Part shown: piece after piece, positions 38,300 through 40,807 of the stretch | How positions within the stretch are numbered: the first letter of the stretch is position 1 | Layout of the letters: the number at the start of each line of letters is the position of its first letter | DNA from: Pseudomonadota bacterium | GTDB lineage: Bacteria > Pseudomonadota > Gammaproteobacteria > Burkholderiales > Thiobacillaceae | Direction: 5' to 3' | Length of the DNA stretch: 40,807 bases | Assembly (NCBI GenBank): GCA_030653935.1 | Contig: JAURYL010000097.1 | Location: forward strand, 1 to 40,807 | The notes under the pieces: generated by a model | The model's database searches: none | What the model saw: only the letters and a program-made list of their open reading frames with translations | What the model was told of the DNA's origin: nothing | Program-made: the position numbers and the translations under genes

Positions 38300-40166
38300 A
38301 TGCGCACCCCGTCATTATTTGCGACCTTGCTCGCGGCCTCGTTCGTATTGCCCGCGCAGGCGGCGGATTGGCTGTATCTGACCGTGCCCGGCGATACCCT
38401 GAGCCAGATTGGCCAGACCTATCTGAGGAATATGCGCGACTGGCCGAAAATCCAGTCCGCGAACAATGTGCCCATCCCTCGATATCTTCAGCCCAATACC
38501 CGGCTGAAAATACCCGTGGAACTGCTCAAGGTCACGCCGGCGTCGGTCATGGTGACGGCGGTTACCGGCAATGTCCGTTACAAGAGCGAGGGTGGCCAGT
38601 TTCGAGAAACTGGCCGTGGGCACCCAACTGAACGGCGGCGAGAGCGTGCTGTCCGGCCCGCGCAGCAGCGCCAGCTACCGATTCGCCGACGGCACCGCGT
38701 TGACGCAACAGGCGGTCAGCAAACTTTCTTTCGGTCGCCTCGCCGCCTATGGCAAGACCGGCATGGTCTCGACCGAACTGTCGCTGGACAGCGGCCGTCT
38801 GGAAGCACGTGCCGGCAAGCAGATCGCGCCGGCGGGCGGCTTCCGGGTGCGGACGCCGGTGGCGGTGGCCGGGCTGCGCGGCACGAATTTCCGCTTGAAC
38901 ATGTCCGAGGACGGCAAGACGCTGAGGAACGAGGTGATGGAAGGCGCGGTCGGTGTTTCGGCCGAGGGCAAGGAGGTGAAGGTGGAAGGCGGCTACGGCA
39001 CCCTGGCCGAGGCCGGCAAGCCACCCGAGGCGCCGCGCCGCTTGCTGCCCGCGCCCGCCGCTGACGGGCTGGATGTCCTGATCGAACGCTTGCCGCTGTC
39101 CTTTAGTTGGCAGGCGGTCGCCGGCGCCGGCACCTACCGTGCCCAGGTGGCGCGTGACGCGGATTTCACCGAGGTGCTGCTCGACGACATCACGACGGAG
39201 CCCGGCATCACCTGGCGGGACAACCTGCCTGATGGCCGCTATCTGTTGCGGCTGCGCGCCATCGATAGCGCCGGCCTGGAAGGCGCCAACCGCGACCATG
39301 GCTTCGAGCTGGATGCGGTGCCGTTGCCGCCGGCGCCGCTCGCGCCGGCGCTGGGTGAACGCTTGTACCGGCTCGACGTGGCCTTTTCCTGGGCCGCCGC
39401 CGCCGAGGCGCACGGTTATGTTTTGCAAATTGCGCCGACGCCGGAGTTCGGCAATGGCCTGATCGAGCGCCGTCTGGCCGCCGTCACTCGTCACGAAGAG
39501 ACGCTGGCCGAGGGCGACTGGCACTGGCGCGCCGCCAGTCTCGATGCCGCCGGCAAGCTGCATGCCTGGAGCCCGCATCGCGCCTTCCGCGTGCAGTTGC
39601 CACCGAATCCGCCCGCCGCCAAGGCGCGCGCCGAAGCCGGCCAGGGCCAGTTCATCTGGAGCGAGGTCAAGGGAGCCGCGCGCTATGGCCTGGAGCTGGG
39701 CGTGGCGCCCGAACTGAAGGCGCCGGAGGTGAAGCGGGAAACCACGGAAACCACCCTGACCGTGCCGCTCAAGGCGGGGAATTATTACTGGCATGTGCGT
39801 GGCATCGAAGCGGACGGCCAGGCCGGCCCGTGGGGCGCCACCAGTCCGGTGATCGTGCCGCCGGATGCGCCTGTCGGCCTTGCCGCCCAGGTGACGGACG
39901 GCAAGATTCTGGCAACCTGGAAGGGGGACGCGCCCTCCTGGAAGATCGAATTGAGCGCCGACGCGAGTTTTGCCAAGCCCCTGCTCAGCCAATTGGTGCG
40001 CGACACCCGCGCGACCTTGCCGCAACCGGAAGCCGGCGACTACTGGCTGCGGGTCCGAGGCATGGGCGTCGAGGGTGTGGAAGGCCCGGCAAGCGCGGCG
40101 GTGGCGGTGAAAGTGGAAGCGTTTAAACCCTGGTGGCTGATGTTGCCGCTGCTGCTGATTCCTTGA
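38300..40166 (+). pseudogene. Exported LysM-FecR-type protein gene with a 1-nt frameshift
   Basis: Two overlapping frames make one protein of about 620 residues. The first (from ATG 38300, with TAGGAG upstream) has a signal peptide cut near AQA-AD and a LysM-like domain (DWLYLTVPGDTLSQIGQTYL, then NNVPIPRYLQPNTRLKIP), then enters a FecR domain (VTGNVRYKSEGG). It shifts at 38600-38602. The second frame continues with FEKLAVGTQLNGGESVLSGP, the rest of FecR (GGFRVRTPVAVAGLRGTNFR), fibronectin-III-like repeats (~residues 270-590) and a hydrophobic C-terminus (WWLMLPLLLIP). Removing one T from CAGTTTCGAG restores a continuous frame. As written, the first frame ends at 39064. Homologues are predicted periplasmic or surface proteins of unknown role. 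A sequencing error is possible. Confidence 0.8.
38594..38615. repeat. Perfect 10-bp hairpin at the frameshift
   Basis: GGCCAGTTTC, GA, GAAACTGGCC: arms at 38594-38603 and 38606-38615 with a 2-nt centre. The extra T that breaks the reading frame is in the left arm and makes the palindrome perfect. Confidence 0.85.
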
Positions 40167-40176
40167 TATCACCGTC

Positions 40177-40196
40177 ATTCCCGCGCAGGCGGGAAT
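40177..40196. repeat. dRS3-like 20-bp repeat (ATTCCC-N8-GGGAAT)
   Basis: ATTCCCGCGCAGGCGGGAAT fits the ATTCCC-N8-GGGAAT consensus described for Neisseria dRS3 repeats. It also resembles the first hairpin of the cores at 1165-1233 and 5839-5907. It stands alone here, 11 bp after the stop of the LysM-FecR gene. Confidence 0.75.
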
Positions 40197-40273
40197 CACG
40201 TTCCAACCCTTCGCTAAGGCTCACAAGCAACACATTTCAACCAACTGATTCGAAACGAAGTTTTAGCGAAAAT

Positions 40274-40354
40274 GTAGCGCCGGCTTCCAGCCGGCGTCTT
40301 TCAAAACAGTCAGCCGCCTTTACTGTAAAGCCGCCGGCTGGAAGCCGGCGCTAC
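40274..40354. repeat. Long inverted repeat of two GTAGCGCCGGCTTCCAGCCGGC units
   Basis: GTAGCGCCGGCTTCCAGCCGGCG at the left and CGCCGGCTGGAAGCCGGCGCTAC at the right are exact inverse copies around a loop of about 35 nt. A single unit occurs at 8667-8700. This is part of the 570-bp gap after the LysM-FecR gene, in which I see no gene. Confidence 0.85.
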
Positions 40355-40421
40355 ACGCAAGGTGCATCGGTCGTGTTTCTTCGACGCGATTTGCGGCAGA
40401 TGGCCGATGGGACGGTGGCTT

Positions 40422-40670
40422 CCCCCTTTTGCAAAGGGGGATTGAGGGGGATTTCTCCAAGGGTGGTGCCCGTTCAAGCGTCCGCAAATCCCCCCTAACC
40501 CCCCTTTGCAAAAGGGGGGAACCTTGCTGATATCAGCCCGTAGAGGTACGAGCGGGTGATCTGCGCGTAGGCCGATGGGAAGGTGGCTTCCCCCTTTTGT
40601 AAAGGGGGATTGAGGGGGATTTCTCCAAGGGTTGAGCCAGTTCAAGCGTCCGCAAATCCCCCCTAACCCC
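40422..40670. repeat. Two tandem C-rich/G-rich inverted repeats, the second truncated by an IS
   Basis: Copy 1 (40422-40519) runs from CCCCCTTTTGCAAAGGGGG to CCCCCCTTTGCAAAAGGGGGG. Copy 2 begins at 40590, is almost identical (including the flanking GGCCGATGGGA and TTCTCCAAGGG segments, offset 168 bp), and stops abruptly after CCCCCCTAACCCC at 40670. The sequence then switches to IS-like DNA. The family is that of 3744-3839. Confidence 0.8.
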
Positions 40671-40807
40671 AATGCTGTTCATTTAGCATGATTTTTGCTT
40701 CTTCCTTCTCCATTACTCATCAGATGGAGGGAAGAGACATGGCACGAACGAAAGCAAAGCTGCCTGGTGGGGCGCGGCTGGCGGATCATCTGGCGCTTGG
40801 GTACTTG
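40671..40807 (+). mobile_element. Left end of an IS4-like insertion sequence, partial
   Basis: The element starts at about 40670/40671, where homology to the intact C-rich repeat ends, with AATGCTGTTCATTTAGCATG as the presumed terminal region. A transposase-like start follows. The right end lies outside the window, so neither the inverted repeat pair nor a target duplication can be checked. Confidence 0.6.
40739..40807 (+). CDS. IS4-family transposase, N-terminal fragment
   Basis: The frame MARTKAKLPGGARLADHLAL continues with GYL to the window edge. This resembles the conserved N-terminus of one group of IS4-family transposases, which begin with a similar basic stretch followed by LPxGxRLxDxLxLG. 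A GGAGGGAAGAG purine-rich site precedes the ATG. Only 23 codons are visible, so the catalytic DDE residues cannot be seen and the assignment rests on the N-terminus and IS-end context. Confidence 0.6.
   Translation, partial: MARTKAKLPGGARLADHLALGYL

Noticed and set aside
38571-40166. Independent gene starting at ATG 38571 (MSVTRARVAS)
   Set aside because: Its first eight or so codons are an out-of-frame reading of the FecR strand seen in the upstream frame. Removing one T joins the two frames into one typical LysM-FecR protein.
40133-40498. 121-codon frame after the LysM-FecR gene, and overlapping minus-strand frames to 40672
   Set aside because: They are made almost entirely of palindromic repeat sequence and have no family similarity.

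Overview
GC-rich proteobacterial chromosome, most likely a betaproteobacterium. This placement is an inference from the housekeeping set (MinCDE, YajQ, TypA/BipA, PurT, YrfG-type nucleotidase, MtfA) and base composition; no rRNA or other marker is present to confirm it. The DNA is unusually rich in small palindromic repeats of at least eight kinds. They fill almost every intergenic gap and in two places run through reading frames.

Layout. Positions 1-139 are the 3' end of a group II intron (domains V and VI), ending 7 nt before an Mth938-like gene. Positions 0.5-2.3 kb hold a fragment of a Crp/Fnr gene, a hicAB toxin-antitoxin pair whose toxin gene carries an in-frame 110-bp MITE-like insertion, and an intact Crp/Fnr regulator. 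Positions 2.4-10.5 kb are mostly housekeeping: yrfG, yajQ, minE-minD-minC, a PLP aminotransferase, a thioredoxin overlapping mtfA, and typA.

Positions 10.7-37.0 kb are a 26-kb signalling island. Two large PAS-GGDEF-EAL proteins lie on the minus strand. Divergent from them is a plus-strand series: an HD-GYP response regulator, a kinase-less membrane PAS sensor overlapping a hybrid histidine kinase (HK1), a second kinase-less sensor overlapping a second hybrid kinase (HK2), and a third hybrid kinase (HK3). All three kinases end in REC-HPt. Collinear offsets show that a block of about 4.9 kb (HK1 from its first PAS domain to the second PAS of the next sensor) is duplicated about 6.4-6.5 kb downstream (HK2 into HK3). 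In the duplicate, the N-terminal half of the kinase-less sensor is fused to a kinase, which suggests that the stand-alone sensors work with the kinases they overlap.

My reading, which is inference, is a multi-input phosphorelay (sensor plus hybrid kinase, REC, HPt) that may feed the REC domain of the HD-GYP phosphodiesterase, next to two dual-domain c-di-GMP enzymes. YajQ, a proposed c-di-GMP-binding protein, is encoded about 7 kb away.

Positions 37.0-40.8 kb hold purT, a divergent LysM-FecR-type exported protein gene broken by a 1-nt frameshift inside a perfect 10-bp hairpin, a repeat-filled 570-bp gap, and the left end of an IS4-like insertion sequence that interrupts one of the repeats. 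I saw no tRNA, rRNA or CRISPR array.
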